This document shows, one piece after another, positions 52,863 to 60,664 of a stretch of DNA of 64,000 bases. Positions within the stretch are counted from its first letter, which is position 1. Each line of letters starts with the position of its first letter. The DNA is from an uncultured Clostridia bacterium (lineage in GTDB: Bacteria; Bacillota; Clostridia; UMGS1810), in contig CAKSPF010000001.1 in the NCBI GenBank assembly GCA_934481345.1, forward strand, positions 372,001 to 436,000. The letters are read 5' to 3'. The translations under genes and the position numbers were made by a program. Under the pieces are notes generated by a model, which was not told the origin of the DNA, did not search any database, and was given only the letters and a program-made list of their open reading frames with translations.

Positions 52863-54149
52863 ATGATGATAATTCACACCGTACAAAGGGGCGACACTGT
52901 GCAAAGCATAGCACGGCTGTACGGTATAGTCCCATACCTTATCAATGAGTTTAATGATACCGCAAGCCAGCCGTATCTTGTAATCGGGCAGGCACTCATA
53001 ATACTTATTCCCAAAATCACGCATACGGTTAAAAACGGCGAAAGCCTGTATTCCATTGCGTCTGACTACAATATTCCTGTTATGAGCCTTCTGCAAAAAA
53101 ACCCGTCATTAATCAAAAACTCAACCGTTTATCCCGGGCAACAGATAATAATTGAATTTGAGGACGAGGGCAGCGATGACATTTATATTTACGGCTTTGT
53201 GTACCCTAATGTGCGCGAAAGCATTCTCAGGCGCTGCCTTCCGTATGTTACAACCTGTGCGATTTTCGGCTACGGAATACGCGCCGACGGTTCGCTCATT
53301 CCTATCGACGACCAACCGATAATAAATCTGTGCTATGAATACAAAACCGCTCCGTTTATGCTGCTTACATCGCTTTCGGAGGACGGAAACTTTGACAGTG
53401 GGATTGCCGCAAGAATGTTTAACGATGTCGAACTGCAAAACCGCGTAATTGCAAATATGATTGAAATCATGAAGCAAAAGGGTTATCTCGGACTTGACCT
53501 TGACTTTGAATACATAAATTCCGAGGACAGAAACGCCTATGTACGGTTTGTGCAAAACACAGTACGGCAGATGAACCAAAACGGATTCAGCGTAAATGTG
53601 GACCTTGCCCCGAAGACCTCGGACTCACAGCCCGGCTCGCTGTATGAAGGACACAACTATGCTGCCTTAGGCGCTGCGGCAAACACGGTGCTTCTTATGA
53701 CATACGAATGGGGTTACACCTACGGACCGCCGATGGCAGTAGCGCCGATTAATCCGGTACGCCGTGTGGTAAGTTATGCCGTAGGTGAAATAGACAATAA
53801 TAAAATATATATGGGAATACCAAACTATGCATACGACTGGCAGCTTCCGTTTGAAAAAGGTGTAACGCGTGCGCGCGGTATGGGCAATCAGCAGGCAGTG
53901 CTTGTAGCCGCACAAAACGGCGCCGAAATACAATTTGATGAAGAAACACAAACTCCGTTTTTTGAGTATTTTGCGCCCAACGGAACAAAGCACATAGTTT
54001 GGTTTGAAGATGTTCGGAGTATACAGGCAAAATACAAGGTAATAGATGACTTTGACCTGCGCGGCGGCGGTTACTGGAATCTTATGCACCCGTTTGCCTC
54101 AAACTGGTCTTTTGTCGGAAGTCAATACAACATTATCAAAACAGTTTGA
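52863..54149 (+). CDS. LysM-GH18 spore-cortex type glycoside hydrolase (SleL/YaaH-like)
   Basis: A 428-aa protein with two LysM domains (about 3-50 and 52-99) and a GH18 catalytic domain (about 105-425). The catalytic motif DLDFE gives D212, D214 and E216. The same layout is found in SleL/YaaH N-acetylglucosaminidases that degrade cortex fragments during germination. It has no secretion signal, as expected for a protein loaded onto spores from the mother cell. It lies next to the Amidase_6 gene, and a terminator separates it from the convergent prophage lysin. Confidence 0.93.
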   Translation: MMIIHTVQRGDTVQSIARLYGIVPYLINEFNDTASQPYLVIGQALIILIPKITHTVKNGESLYSIASDYNIPVMSLLQKNPSLIKNSTVYPGQQIIIEFEDEGSDDIYIYGFVYPNVRESILRRCLPYVTTCAIFGYGIRADGSLIPIDDQPIINLCYEYKTAPFMLLTSLSEDGNFDSGIAARMFNDVELQNRVIANMIEIMKQKGYLGLDLDFEYINSEDRNAYVRFVQNTVRQMNQNGFSVNVDLAPKTSDSQPGSLYEGHNYAALGAAANTVLLMTYEWGYTYGPPMAVAPINPVRRVVSYAVGEIDNNKIYMGIPNYAYDWQLPFEKGVTRARGMGNQQAVLVAAQNGAEIQFDEETQTPFFEYFAPNGTKHIVWFEDVRSIQAKYKVIDDFDLRGGGYWNLMHPFASNWSFVGSQYNIIKTV

Positions 54150-54151
54150 AT

Positions 54152-54198
54152 AAAAATGCCCGTCGGAATATGAAAAACATATCCCAACGGGTGTTTTT
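54152..54198. terminator. Bidirectional terminator at the prophage edge
   Basis: CCCGTCGGAATATG and CATATCCCAACGGG pair with one or two wobbles around AAAAA; T runs lie on both sides. It ends the prophage late operon and the GH18 gene. Confidence 0.9.
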
Positions 54199-54200
54199 TA

Positions 54201-55427
54201 CTACATCCAGATTATACCGCCGAAAAGCTTTCTGCCGTCGCCCTTAAACTTGTATGTGCCGTTTACTTTAAGCGTGGTTGAACCGCCGCCGTCAAGTGAA
54301 ATTGCAAAGTCAAGACCAAGGTTTTTAGCCGTTTCGTGCGCTCTCTGCGCGTTTGAATTTGCTCTTACTGCGATAACAATTTTGTTATCCCACTTCCGAT
54401 AACCGATTATAGGGCGGTTTGTCGCGCGCGTGACATCGGAAAACTTTCCTGTAAAGCCCTCATGCTCTGCCGTTATGTACGGATATATGCCATAGCCCGA
54501 CACTGCAAACCACACGTTTTCCTCTTTTGTAATGTCAGTTACCTTTTTAAGCTCCACGTCATTTGCACCGTGTACAATGAGCGTGGAAACAGGCTTTCCG
54601 TGCGTCGGATTGTTGCAAAGTACCTTACCGCCGTTCACCATTATTCCCTGCGGATACACTGTGCCGTCTGCCTGTGCCATAAAAAACACCGAATTTACAA
54701 AATTATTGTACGGCGTCTGATTTGTAGCCTTCTGCGTTTCGACCGCCCATATATTTTTGGGTTCAATCTCTATAATGTGCGTAATGCCCTCTGTGCGATA
54801 TTTTGCCGGTGTCTTTTGCTCTTTTGCGGCAATCTTTACACTGTCATTCAAATCCGCTTCACCCTCCGTCCGATTTTTTATGCCGTAATATCCGCATATT
54901 GCCGAACATATTGCGTCTGCAAATTCATCCGGTCTGTTTTTAAGCTTTTCACTGTCGCTTTTGTTTGATATAAATGCTGTTTCCACAAGCACAGCCGGCA
55001 TAACGGTGTTTTTTAGCACGGCGAATCCTGCCGTCTTAACACCTCTGTTCGCTGTGCCGAGCTTTGCACATATCCGGTTGTTTAACGCTTTTGCCAAGGC
55101 GGCCGCTTTTCCCGATTTGGAATATACATATGTTTCCGTTCCGTTTGCCGCAGAATTTGCACAACTGTTACAATGCAGACTTATAAATAAATCAGCCTTT
55201 TGACTGTTTGCTTTTTTGCATCGCATATTCAGACTTTCGGTAACGGTTCTTCCCAGAATATCAGTATTTTTTTCCCGTGACATTCCTACCGTAAAACCCG
55301 ATTTTTTCAAAAGCTCCGCAAGCTTTTCGGCAATTTTGAATGTAATGTCCTGCTCGCGCATGCCGTTGGCATATGCCCCGGTATCCGTACCGCTGTAGTT
55401 GTGACCTGCGTCTATAAATACTTTCAT
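54201..55427 (-). CDS. Phage endolysin: N-acetylmuramoyl-L-alanine amidase fused to a NAGPA-like domain
   Basis: A 408-aa lysin. Residues 1-175 are a zinc Amidase_3 domain (H9 in FIDAGH, E25 in MREQD, His in SLHCNS, catalytic Glu in VLVETAF) that cuts the stem peptide from muramic acid. After a linker, residues about 225-408 resemble the phosphodiester glycosidase (NAGPA/DUF2233) domain, with MVNGGKVL and the diagnostic DGGGSTTL near the end. The start at 55427 has GAGGT 4-5 nt upstream. It is the last gene of the late operon, after the holin. The fusion is unusual for an endolysin. Confidence 0.9.
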   Translation of the reverse strand: MKVFIDAGHNYSGTDTGAYANGMREQDITFKIAEKLAELLKKSGFTVGMSREKNTDILGRTVTESLNMRCKKANSQKADLFISLHCNSCANSAANGTETYVYSKSGKAAALAKALNNRICAKLGTANRGVKTAGFAVLKNTVMPAVLVETAFISNKSDSEKLKNRPDEFADAICSAICGYYGIKNRTEGEADLNDSVKIAAKEQKTPAKYRTEGITHIIEIEPKNIWAVETQKATNQTPYNNFVNSVFFMAQADGTVYPQGIMVNGGKVLCNNPTHGKPVSTLIVHGANDVELKKVTDITKEENVWFAVSGYGIYPYITAEHEGFTGKFSDVTRATNRPIIGYRKWDNKIVIAVRANSNAQRAHETAKNLGLDFAISLDGGGSTTLKVNGTYKFKGDGRKLFGGIIWM

Positions 55428-55429
55428 AC

Positions 55430-55696
55430 TTACCTCACATTTCTTTCCAGGTTCTTTAGCCTTTCCCCGTGATTTTCTATTCGTATGCACAGCTCGTCTA
55501 TCTGTTTTCCGTGCTCCGAAATACGTCCGTCCTGTTTGCGGTCGTTATCCAGAAGCCTGTCTATGGAGTCTCTAAGCCTTACTATGCTTAAATTCAGTTC
55601 GTTTATGGGCCTTGTTATTTTAATGATTACAGCGGCAAAGCTGCTGACCGCAACCAAGCCGCATATAATCAGTCCTATAGATTCATTTGCGCTCAT
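55430..55696 (-). CDS. Phage membrane protein with coiled coil (lysis accessory)
   Basis: An 88-aa protein with one N-terminal membrane helix (about 7-27) and a long coiled coil (LNLSIVRLRDSIDRLLDNDRKQDGRISEHGKQIDELCIRI). The layout resembles XhlA-type haemolysin/holin-associated proteins. It overlaps the holin gene by 14 nt and ends 2 nt before the lysin start. Confidence 0.75.
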   Translation of the reverse strand: MSANESIGLIICGLVAVSSFAAVIIKITRPINELNLSIVRLRDSIDRLLDNDRKQDGRISEHGKQIDELCIRIENHGERLKNLERNVR

Positions 55697-55937
55697 TTAT
55701 ATTCTTTACACACTCAAAAGCACCGGTAGACGCAAGCCCCGATGCAAGTCCTCCCAGCAGAATATCCGGTGTAAATGTCCAGCCGTTAATCCAAATATTC
55801 AAAAATACACCCAAAACGCCCATAATCAAAGGTATATATTTGTTTGATATAACCGATACGCTGTGTTTAATTATGTACCCAACGGCGAAACATATTGCCA
55901 TTACCACCGCAATAACATATTTTGCTATAGCATCCAT
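55683..55937 (-). CDS. Phage holin family protein
   Basis: An 84-aa protein with two or three membrane helices, a central GVLGVFLNIWINGW segment and a short charged tail (ECVKNINERK). This matches the phage_holin_5-like group of Clostridia phages. It would form pores that release the endolysin. AAAGGAGG precedes the ATG. It lies in the lysis module. Confidence 0.85.
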   Translation of the reverse strand: MDAIAKYVIAVVMAICFAVGYIIKHSVSVISNKYIPLIMGVLGVFLNIWINGWTFTPDILLGGLASGLASTGAFECVKNINERK

Positions 55938-55979
55938 AAAAATCCTCCTTTTAGTAATACTATGCTGCCATGCTCTGTT

Positions 55980-56168
55980 TTACGCATCAATGTTTTCGGT
56001 TTCAACAGTATTTTTTGCTTCAATCAAAGTCTGAAGCTCCGCCAGATCCTCCTCTGTCAGAACTCCCTTTTCATAGTAACCGTTGGCATTGAGCACAATC
56101 TGATAATCCGCCATTTTGCCTATTGCATCCTTAAAACCTGTCATCAAAAAATTTCTGTAATTAAACAT
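55980..56168 (-). CDS. XkdX-like phage protein
   Basis: A 62-aa protein with the C-terminal ANGYYEKGVLTEEDLAELQTLI motif typical of XkdX-like proteins, which sit after tail-fibre genes. Here the N-terminus is longer than in Bacillus XkdX. GGGAGG lies 9 nt before the ATG. Function unknown. Confidence 0.8.
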   Translation of the reverse strand: MFNYRNFLMTGFKDAIGKMADYQIVLNANGYYEKGVLTEEDLAELQTLIEAKNTVETENIDA

Positions 56169-56254
56169 TATACATTTCCTCCCTGTTATAATATTGCATT
56201 TTGTAATTCTTCAAAAGCTCAAACTGTAGTTATACAGTTATGTTGTCTGTATTT

Positions 56255-57016
56255 TTATGCGAAAACCACTTTTGCCGGTCTGTTTGTTCCGAATGAATCT
56301 TCATACAGACTTATTACAGAACCCTCTTTTTTTATTGTAAGGTATCTGATATGAGAACTGACCTGCAGCCTTATTTGTTTTTCTGTGTCACCGCTTTCAA
56401 AACACTCAGCACCGAAACAATAGCCGTTTTCATTAAATGCCATAACATATTTAAACCCGTGTTTTATTGTAAAGGTGTCAAACAGCTCCCCTTCAATAAA
56501 GCTTTTGTCCGTATAGGTTCTTGTCGTGTATATGTTGCTCTGCCCGGCACTTACAGCCGCCTTTGTATATGCCAGCTGCCGCGTGTCCGTAACCGTTCCG
56601 TCCGCATTGATTTTCGCAAGCGGTACGCTTCCTTCGCCGCCCTGCGTTTGCGATACTGCAATGCGTAGCTCGTTTTCCGCCGCCGAATACTCGGCATATA
56701 CATAGCAAGCCTCGCCCTCCGGCACACTGAGGATATATCCGTCGGACTCAACCTCAAGCTGCATTCCGTTCGGCATAAAGCAAACCCCCGGCTTAACGCT
56801 GTATGCACCGTTTTCATATACTACCTTGCAACTGTCCTCGTTGTATGTGTCAACACCGCTGTTTACCGTGTCCGAAACGGCTTCGTCAAGCTCGCTTATC
56901 AACGATTTTGTGCCGTCAAACAGCGAAACACCGCTTGTAACAAGATGCGAAAATGCCGCGTTTACATCATCAGCACCGTAGGTTTCGTTATCCATAAAAT
57001 ATTTCTTTAATCCCAT
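56255..57016 (-). CDS. Phage tail/baseplate-associated protein
   Basis: A 253-aa protein located between the Gp37-like and XkdX-like genes, where receptor-binding or fibre proteins are found. The N-terminus (KKYFMDNETYGADDVNAAFSHL) is typical of short baseplate-upper-like proteins of clostridial phages. The rest is beta-rich with no recognised carbohydrate-binding domain. The start at 57016 has GAGGT 7-8 nt upstream. The frame reads 10 codons further upstream without an RBS. Confidence 0.7.
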   Translation of the reverse strand: MGLKKYFMDNETYGADDVNAAFSHLVTSGVSLFDGTKSLISELDEAVSDTVNSGVDTYNEDSCKVVYENGAYSVKPGVCFMPNGMQLEVESDGYILSVPEGEACYVYAEYSAAENELRIAVSQTQGGEGSVPLAKINADGTVTDTRQLAYTKAAVSAGQSNIYTTRTYTDKSFIEGELFDTFTIKHGFKYVMAFNENGYCFGAECFESGDTEKQIRLQVSSHIRYLTIKKEGSVISLYEDSFGTNRPAKVVFA

Positions 57017-57017
57017 T

Positions 57018-57974
57018 TTATACCTCCTCAAATATCGGCTGTTCACTGCATGAGCCGCTCCGATGCACTATCTCAACACCGCTTACACGCTTTTTTACGT
57101 TGGAACGCAGACCGTTTTTTATTATTTGTACACGCAATATGTCACCAAGTGCATAGTCATCGCCGTATTTTACATTCCGTGTGCTGAGTGTAACCTCATC
57201 TTTTGCAGCTTTTGATTTCAAATTATTTGCCGCCTCGCTTTCTTCACTTCCCGTCAGAATTGCTTCCCAGCGGTAAATACCCGTTTTTGTATTTTCATCC
57301 GAAAGATATGTTGTTACGGCGGTTTCACTGTTACTGTCGGTATTCTTAACCTTTTTTTCATAATATCCACAGTCGGCAAGGTCAAGCAAGTCATGTGAAA
57401 ACTCTATACCGTAAGCATTTTTGTTTGCCGCGGAAAGTATCAGATTATTCTGTCTGCTCTGAATATTGCAGTAAAGCCAGCGCTTGTTTTCCACGTCAAA
57501 TTCAAGCCGATGTCCGCAGTTTTGCAGTTTAAGACACTCCGTTACAACATCAGATGTCAAAGCGCTGCTGTCTTTTGAAAATTCAATCGTTTCAGTGATT
57601 TCAAGCGGATTTCCGAGTGCAAAATTATCCACATCCGCAAAGGCAGTATTTACAATGCCTCTCGTTATTGAATCGGCAGTACCCGTTATTTTGTCAAATT
57701 TATTTACTGCCCTTTTGCTTAAAAGCCAGTTGCATGTGCGCCCGTATACAGTAAAATTCTCTTGCATGACATATCCGGTTATTATGGCAAATTTGCCTTT
57801 TTCTTCGATTACAAGATACTTTTTTTCAAGTATCAGTCTGACTATTTCCTCGTCCGGCAAGAAATGAGCCTCCAACGTTCCGACATCATTAAAATAAAGC
57901 GTCCATCTTGTGCTTATGCATCTCGGCTCTATGTGCAAAAGATTAAATTCAAAATCGTACAGCCTTATCATCAA
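57018..57974 (-). CDS. Siphovirus Gp37-like tail protein
   Basis: A 318-aa protein with the opening IRLYDFEFNLLHIEP and central GRTCNWLLSKRAV, as in ReqiPepy6 Gp37-like (tail-associated) proteins. It follows the distal tail protein, so it is likely the Tal-like component. It overlaps Dit by 4 nt. Confidence 0.85.
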   Translation of the reverse strand: MMIRLYDFEFNLLHIEPRCISTRWTLYFNDVGTLEAHFLPDEEIVRLILEKKYLVIEEKGKFAIITGYVMQENFTVYGRTCNWLLSKRAVNKFDKITGTADSITRGIVNTAFADVDNFALGNPLEITETIEFSKDSSALTSDVVTECLKLQNCGHRLEFDVENKRWLYCNIQSRQNNLILSAANKNAYGIEFSHDLLDLADCGYYEKKVKNTDSNSETAVTTYLSDENTKTGIYRWEAILTGSEESEAANNLKSKAAKDEVTLSTRNVKYGDDYALGDILRVQIIKNGLRSNVKKRVSGVEIVHRSGSCSEQPIFEEV

Positions 57975-58825
57975 AACACCGCCTCAATATATTTATTTGC
58001 AAACTCACAGGTAACGATAAGCGCATTTTCGCCGTCATTGTTTATTACTTCAATTTCATTTTCGCCGGGATACAGAGCAAATTCATCCAGATAAGTGTCA
58101 TTGCTCATGTACATTATCAGATTTTCACCTTTGTTGTTGTAAATCTTCCTGTTTGCAATATCTATTGTTATTTCTTCGTCATTTTCCGGTGTGTATATCA
58201 GCTTTATGAATTCACCGTGGGTATTATTGTATATTTCTATACCCCCGGCGGTCTGCGATATCTGAGATGAAAATTCCCTTATCTTAATTATCGGTTCTGC
58301 CTTTGCACTTCCGGTATACAGAATATCACCCTTTGAAATTCTTCCGGTAAAAACTCCGGGAAGCTTAAATGAAGAATTAATGTTGTCTGTTCTTTTGAAA
58401 ATATATCGCTTTACAGGCTCAAAATCCTCAAAATACGGGTTGTCACATGTAAACTGAATTACAAAAGGCACAAAAGCGCCTTTTCTTTCTCCCTCGGCAA
58501 AGTCACTGCAAATACATTTTATTTTTCGTTTCATATCATTTGAATAAATGCACAGCCATCCCTCGGAATCCAGTATACGCAAAAGGTTTGAATACAGCGT
58601 AACATCACCTTTTTCCGCCGGAAAATCGCCGGAAAGCGTAATTATGCGTGCCCGCACTCTCGTTTCAGTCGTTATCTGCCCCGGCATACCGTTAAATTCA
58701 GCCGCTGTAAATGTCTTTGAAGCAGGAGTCAGCCCTTCTGCGGCGATAAGCTTAAACGGGCTTGCATCCGTGCTTTTTCCGCCGAAAGTTATACTTCCTG
58801 TGTCATTATAAAATTTAATGAACAT
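57971..58825 (-). CDS. Distal tail protein (Dit-like)
   Basis: A 284-aa protein between the tape measure and Gp37-like genes. It has the Sipho_tail pattern: an N-terminal domain with GQITTETRVRARIITLSGDFP, RRxxC-like NDMKRKIKCICSDFAEGERKG and PFVIQFTCDNPYFEDFEP. The C-terminal domain is a galectin-like sandwich. It forms the hub at the tail tip. Confidence 0.88.
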   Translation of the reverse strand: MFIKFYNDTGSITFGGKSTDASPFKLIAAEGLTPASKTFTAAEFNGMPGQITTETRVRARIITLSGDFPAEKGDVTLYSNLLRILDSEGWLCIYSNDMKRKIKCICSDFAEGERKGAFVPFVIQFTCDNPYFEDFEPVKRYIFKRTDNINSSFKLPGVFTGRISKGDILYTGSAKAEPIIKIREFSSQISQTAGGIEIYNNTHGEFIKLIYTPENDEEITIDIANRKIYNNKGENLIMYMSNDTYLDEFALYPGENEIEVINNDGENALIVTCEFANKYIEAVF

Positions 58826-58837
58826 AAAATTCCTCCG

Positions 58838-60250
58838 TTAATTCCATCCCAGCATACGGCGCATAGTTTCATATTTTTTTACCTGAAGATAAATATCGCC
58901 GCTTGCGGGATTTATATTGTAGGTGGTTGTGTAGTCATTGTTGGTGTTGTTCACCGGTGCCGGTGCGGTCCGCACGTCACCCTCTGCAGTCAGACTCAGC
59001 TTGGCATTGAAATCATCAATTTTAACTTTTATTTTTTTAAGCTCCTCGTCAAGCTCCTCTGCAAAGGCTGCTCCGAAATTTTTTGCCGCCTGCGTTCCGG
59101 TATCAAAAAAGCTTTTCGGCACTTCAAAGCCTGCGTCTGTAAGCTTTTGAGCCATGTATTTCTCACTTTCGCCGATAGCCTCGTCCATTTCGCTTCTGTA
59201 CGCGTCTGCCGACATTTTATCCGCAAGGCGGAATTTTTCATCATACGCTTTAAGATATTCGTAAAGCTCGCCTTTGTCCACACGGTTTAATGCCTCCAGA
59301 GCCTTTATCCCTTCTTCTGCCGACAGCGAATTTATTTCATCAAAAAAGCCCCTTGCCGCATCATCGGATATTCCGCTTGAAAACAGCTCAGAGCGCAGAT
59401 TCATAAGCATTTCGTTGTATTTTTTTATTTCCTCGGTGTCTTTTTTCAGATTGGCAAGCGAGTAGTAGTTTATATCGCCCTCGTCAAGCGATATTGTCAC
59501 GTTGTTAAACAGCTTTCCGTAAGATTTTAGCTTTTTGGAATAGTCCTGCTGCTTTTTGATTACGGCGTCAAGCTTTTCGGAGGCATAATCATAAACATCC
59601 TTTAATACATCCTTGTACGTTTTCTTCGTTTCCTCAAGCTTTTTCTTTTCATCTTCAAGCAGCTTTTGCTGATAATCATAGATTTTTTCGGTATATTCCA
59701 GCCACTCCTTTGTGCCGGCTTTAAAATACCTGTCACGAAGCCTTTCAAGCTCTGTGTAGTATACGTCCTCGCTTATTATGTCAAATTTCTTTTGATAATC
59801 AAGCCTTTCCAATACACCCTTAAATGACTTTACAACCTCGGCGCCGCTTTCTTCAATTCCGGCAGCCACACCGAGAGATATGTATTTTCCGACTTCATCA
59901 CGCATTACACGCGAGGGAGAATGTATTCCGAAAAATCCCTTGATGCCGTTTAAGACTGTTTTGCACCATTTTTTAATATTGCTTAAAAGCCAAGGCGTGT
60001 TGCCGATTATGCCGTTTTGCAAACCGCTTACTAAATTTGCTCCGCAGTCGTTTACGGCACTCAATGATGATGTAAGAGTATTAATAATTCCGGCAGACGC
60101 TTTACCGGCTGTTTCGGAAAGCTTCGGCAGCGACACTGCCATATCGTCAATGGCATTTTTTGCTGCATCGCCAAGCTCCTTGAGCCCTTTTTCAAATCCG
60201 CTGTTATCTATTTTGGTATCAAAAGTTAAAGACCCGTCACTTTGTTTCAT
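58838..60250 (-). CDS. Short tape measure protein, core domain missing
   Basis: A 470-aa tail protein. The first 35 residues (SLTFDTKIDNSGFEKGLKEL) are the normal start of clostridial tape-measure proteins. It then passes straight to the C-terminal type sequence (NGIKGFFGIHSPSRVMRDEVGKYISLG at about 108-134). The long PhageMin_Tail core and hydrophobic helices that normally lie between are absent. A long coiled-coil region (about 160-260) follows. An in-frame internal deletion or a natural very short tail are both possible. The start at 60250 follows GGAAGTG by 6 nt. Confidence 0.8.
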   Translation of the reverse strand: MKQSDGSLTFDTKIDNSGFEKGLKELGDAAKNAIDDMAVSLPKLSETAGKASAGIINTLTSSLSAVNDCGANLVSGLQNGIIGNTPWLLSNIKKWCKTVLNGIKGFFGIHSPSRVMRDEVGKYISLGVAAGIEESGAEVVKSFKGVLERLDYQKKFDIISEDVYYTELERLRDRYFKAGTKEWLEYTEKIYDYQQKLLEDEKKKLEETKKTYKDVLKDVYDYASEKLDAVIKKQQDYSKKLKSYGKLFNNVTISLDEGDINYYSLANLKKDTEEIKKYNEMLMNLRSELFSSGISDDAARGFFDEINSLSAEEGIKALEALNRVDKGELYEYLKAYDEKFRLADKMSADAYRSEMDEAIGESEKYMAQKLTDAGFEVPKSFFDTGTQAAKNFGAAFAEELDEELKKIKVKIDDFNAKLSLTAEGDVRTAPAPVNNTNNDYTTTYNINPASGDIYLQVKKYETMRRMLGWN

Positions 60251-60295
60251 TATAATCACTTCCTTTTACATTTTTATCTGAAAAAATAAATGCAT

Positions 60296-60322
60296 AAAAA
60301 AACACCGCTGCATTCAGCGATG
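60296..60322 (-). terminator. Terminator just upstream of the tape measure gene
   Basis: Minus-strand hairpin ACATCGCTG/CAGCGGTGT (9 bp with one wobble) followed by TTTTTTT. It would stop transcription coming from the Gp15 gene before it reaches the tape measure gene. Confidence 0.8.
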
Positions 60323-60384
60323 TATGTTTTGTTTTTTATTCAATTGTTACCGGTTTTATAAATCGTCGATAATTTATATAATAG

Positions 60385-60413
60385 TTGACAAAATATGATA
60401 TTTTATGTATAAT
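60385..60413 (+). promoter_or_regulatory. Promoter of the candidate toxin mRNA
   Basis: Consensus TTGACA (60385-60390), 17-nt spacer, TATAAT (60408-60413), facing the ORF at 60479. It is antiparallel to all surrounding phage genes. Confidence 0.9.
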
Positions 60414-60453
60414 ATCTTCAGCAGATAAGAGGTTTATTGAGGACGGTTGACCG

Positions 60454-60474
60454 ACTCCGTTTGATTGGAGGTGG
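60454..60474 (+). promoter_or_regulatory. RBS-sequestering hairpin of the candidate toxin mRNA
   Basis: CCGACTCC in the leader can pair with GGAGGTGG, which is the Shine-Dalgarno region (60467-60474), with one mismatch and one wobble. This would mask the RBS in the primary transcript. Confidence 0.65.
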
Positions 60475-60478
60475 TCTT

Positions 60479-60550
60479 ATGAAGCATTACATAAGAATTG
60501 TTTTTCTTACAATTTTGTTCATAATTATTTTTACTGTAAAAGTAAAATAG
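60479..60550 (+). CDS. 23-aa hydrophobic peptide, candidate type I toxin
   Basis: Tiny ORF with GGAGG 7 nt before the ATG and a strong promoter 66 nt upstream. The peptide is MKHYIRIV, then a hydrophobic stretch (FLTILFIIIFTV) and a basic end KVK: the shape of membrane-acting type I toxins. Its stop codon lies in the stem of the shared terminator. An antisense promoter faces it at 60630-60658. It is antiparallel to the phage late genes and lies between the Gp15 and tape measure genes, as a moron would. I do not recognise a known toxin family. Toxicity is inference. Confidence 0.75.
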   Translation: MKHYIRIVFLTILFIIIFTVKVK

Positions 60551-60623
60551 CCGTCCCCCACCAAGGATACGGCTATTTTTAGCTATCCGCGGTCAACCGT
60601 TCAAAACGGTAAACCTTTTATCT
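60543..60623 (-). ncRNA. Candidate antisense antitoxin RNA
   Basis: Predicted roughly 80-nt RNA starting near 60623 from the minus-strand promoter and ending at the shared terminator. Its 3' half is complementary to the 3' end of the toxin mRNA. Its 5' half forms a hairpin ACCGTT-TTG-AACGGT followed by CGGTTGACCG, which can kiss the same motif in the toxin mRNA leader. It has no ORF. Confidence 0.7.
60544..60580. terminator. Shared bidirectional terminator of the cassette
   Basis: AAAATAGCCGT and ACGGCTATTTT form an 11-bp stem with T runs on both strands; it contains the toxin stop codon. Confidence 0.9.
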
Positions 60624-60629
60624 GCTTAT

Positions 60630-60658
60630 ATTTTAACACTATATTTCCATTTTGTCAA
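60630..60658 (-). promoter_or_regulatory. Promoter of the candidate antisense RNA
   Basis: Minus-strand TTGACA (60658-60653), 17-nt spacer, TAAAAT (60635-60630), converging on the toxin promoter. Confidence 0.88.
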
Positions 60659-60664
60659 TCATTT

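Larger units (their letters stand above)
60421..60625. repeat. Inverted arms of the toxin-antitoxin cassette
   Basis: The left arm (60421-60453, GCAGATAAGAGGTTTA ... ACGGTTGACCG) recurs inverted in the right arm (60590-60625, read on the minus strand as GCAGATAAAAGGTTTA ... ACGGTTGACCG). The promoters just outside share TTGACAAAAT as well. The two convergent RNAs therefore begin with nearly the same sequence. The 10-mer CGGTTGACCG is self-complementary with G-U pairs and could mediate kissing. Confidence 0.9.

Noticed and set aside
60385..60658. A MITE or insertion-sequence remnant because of the inverted arms
   Set aside because: The arms hold working promoters and leaders rather than transposase ends, no target-site duplication was recognised, and the interior has an RBS, ORF and shared terminator. 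A type I toxin-antitoxin cassette explains more, though mobility of the cassette is not excluded.
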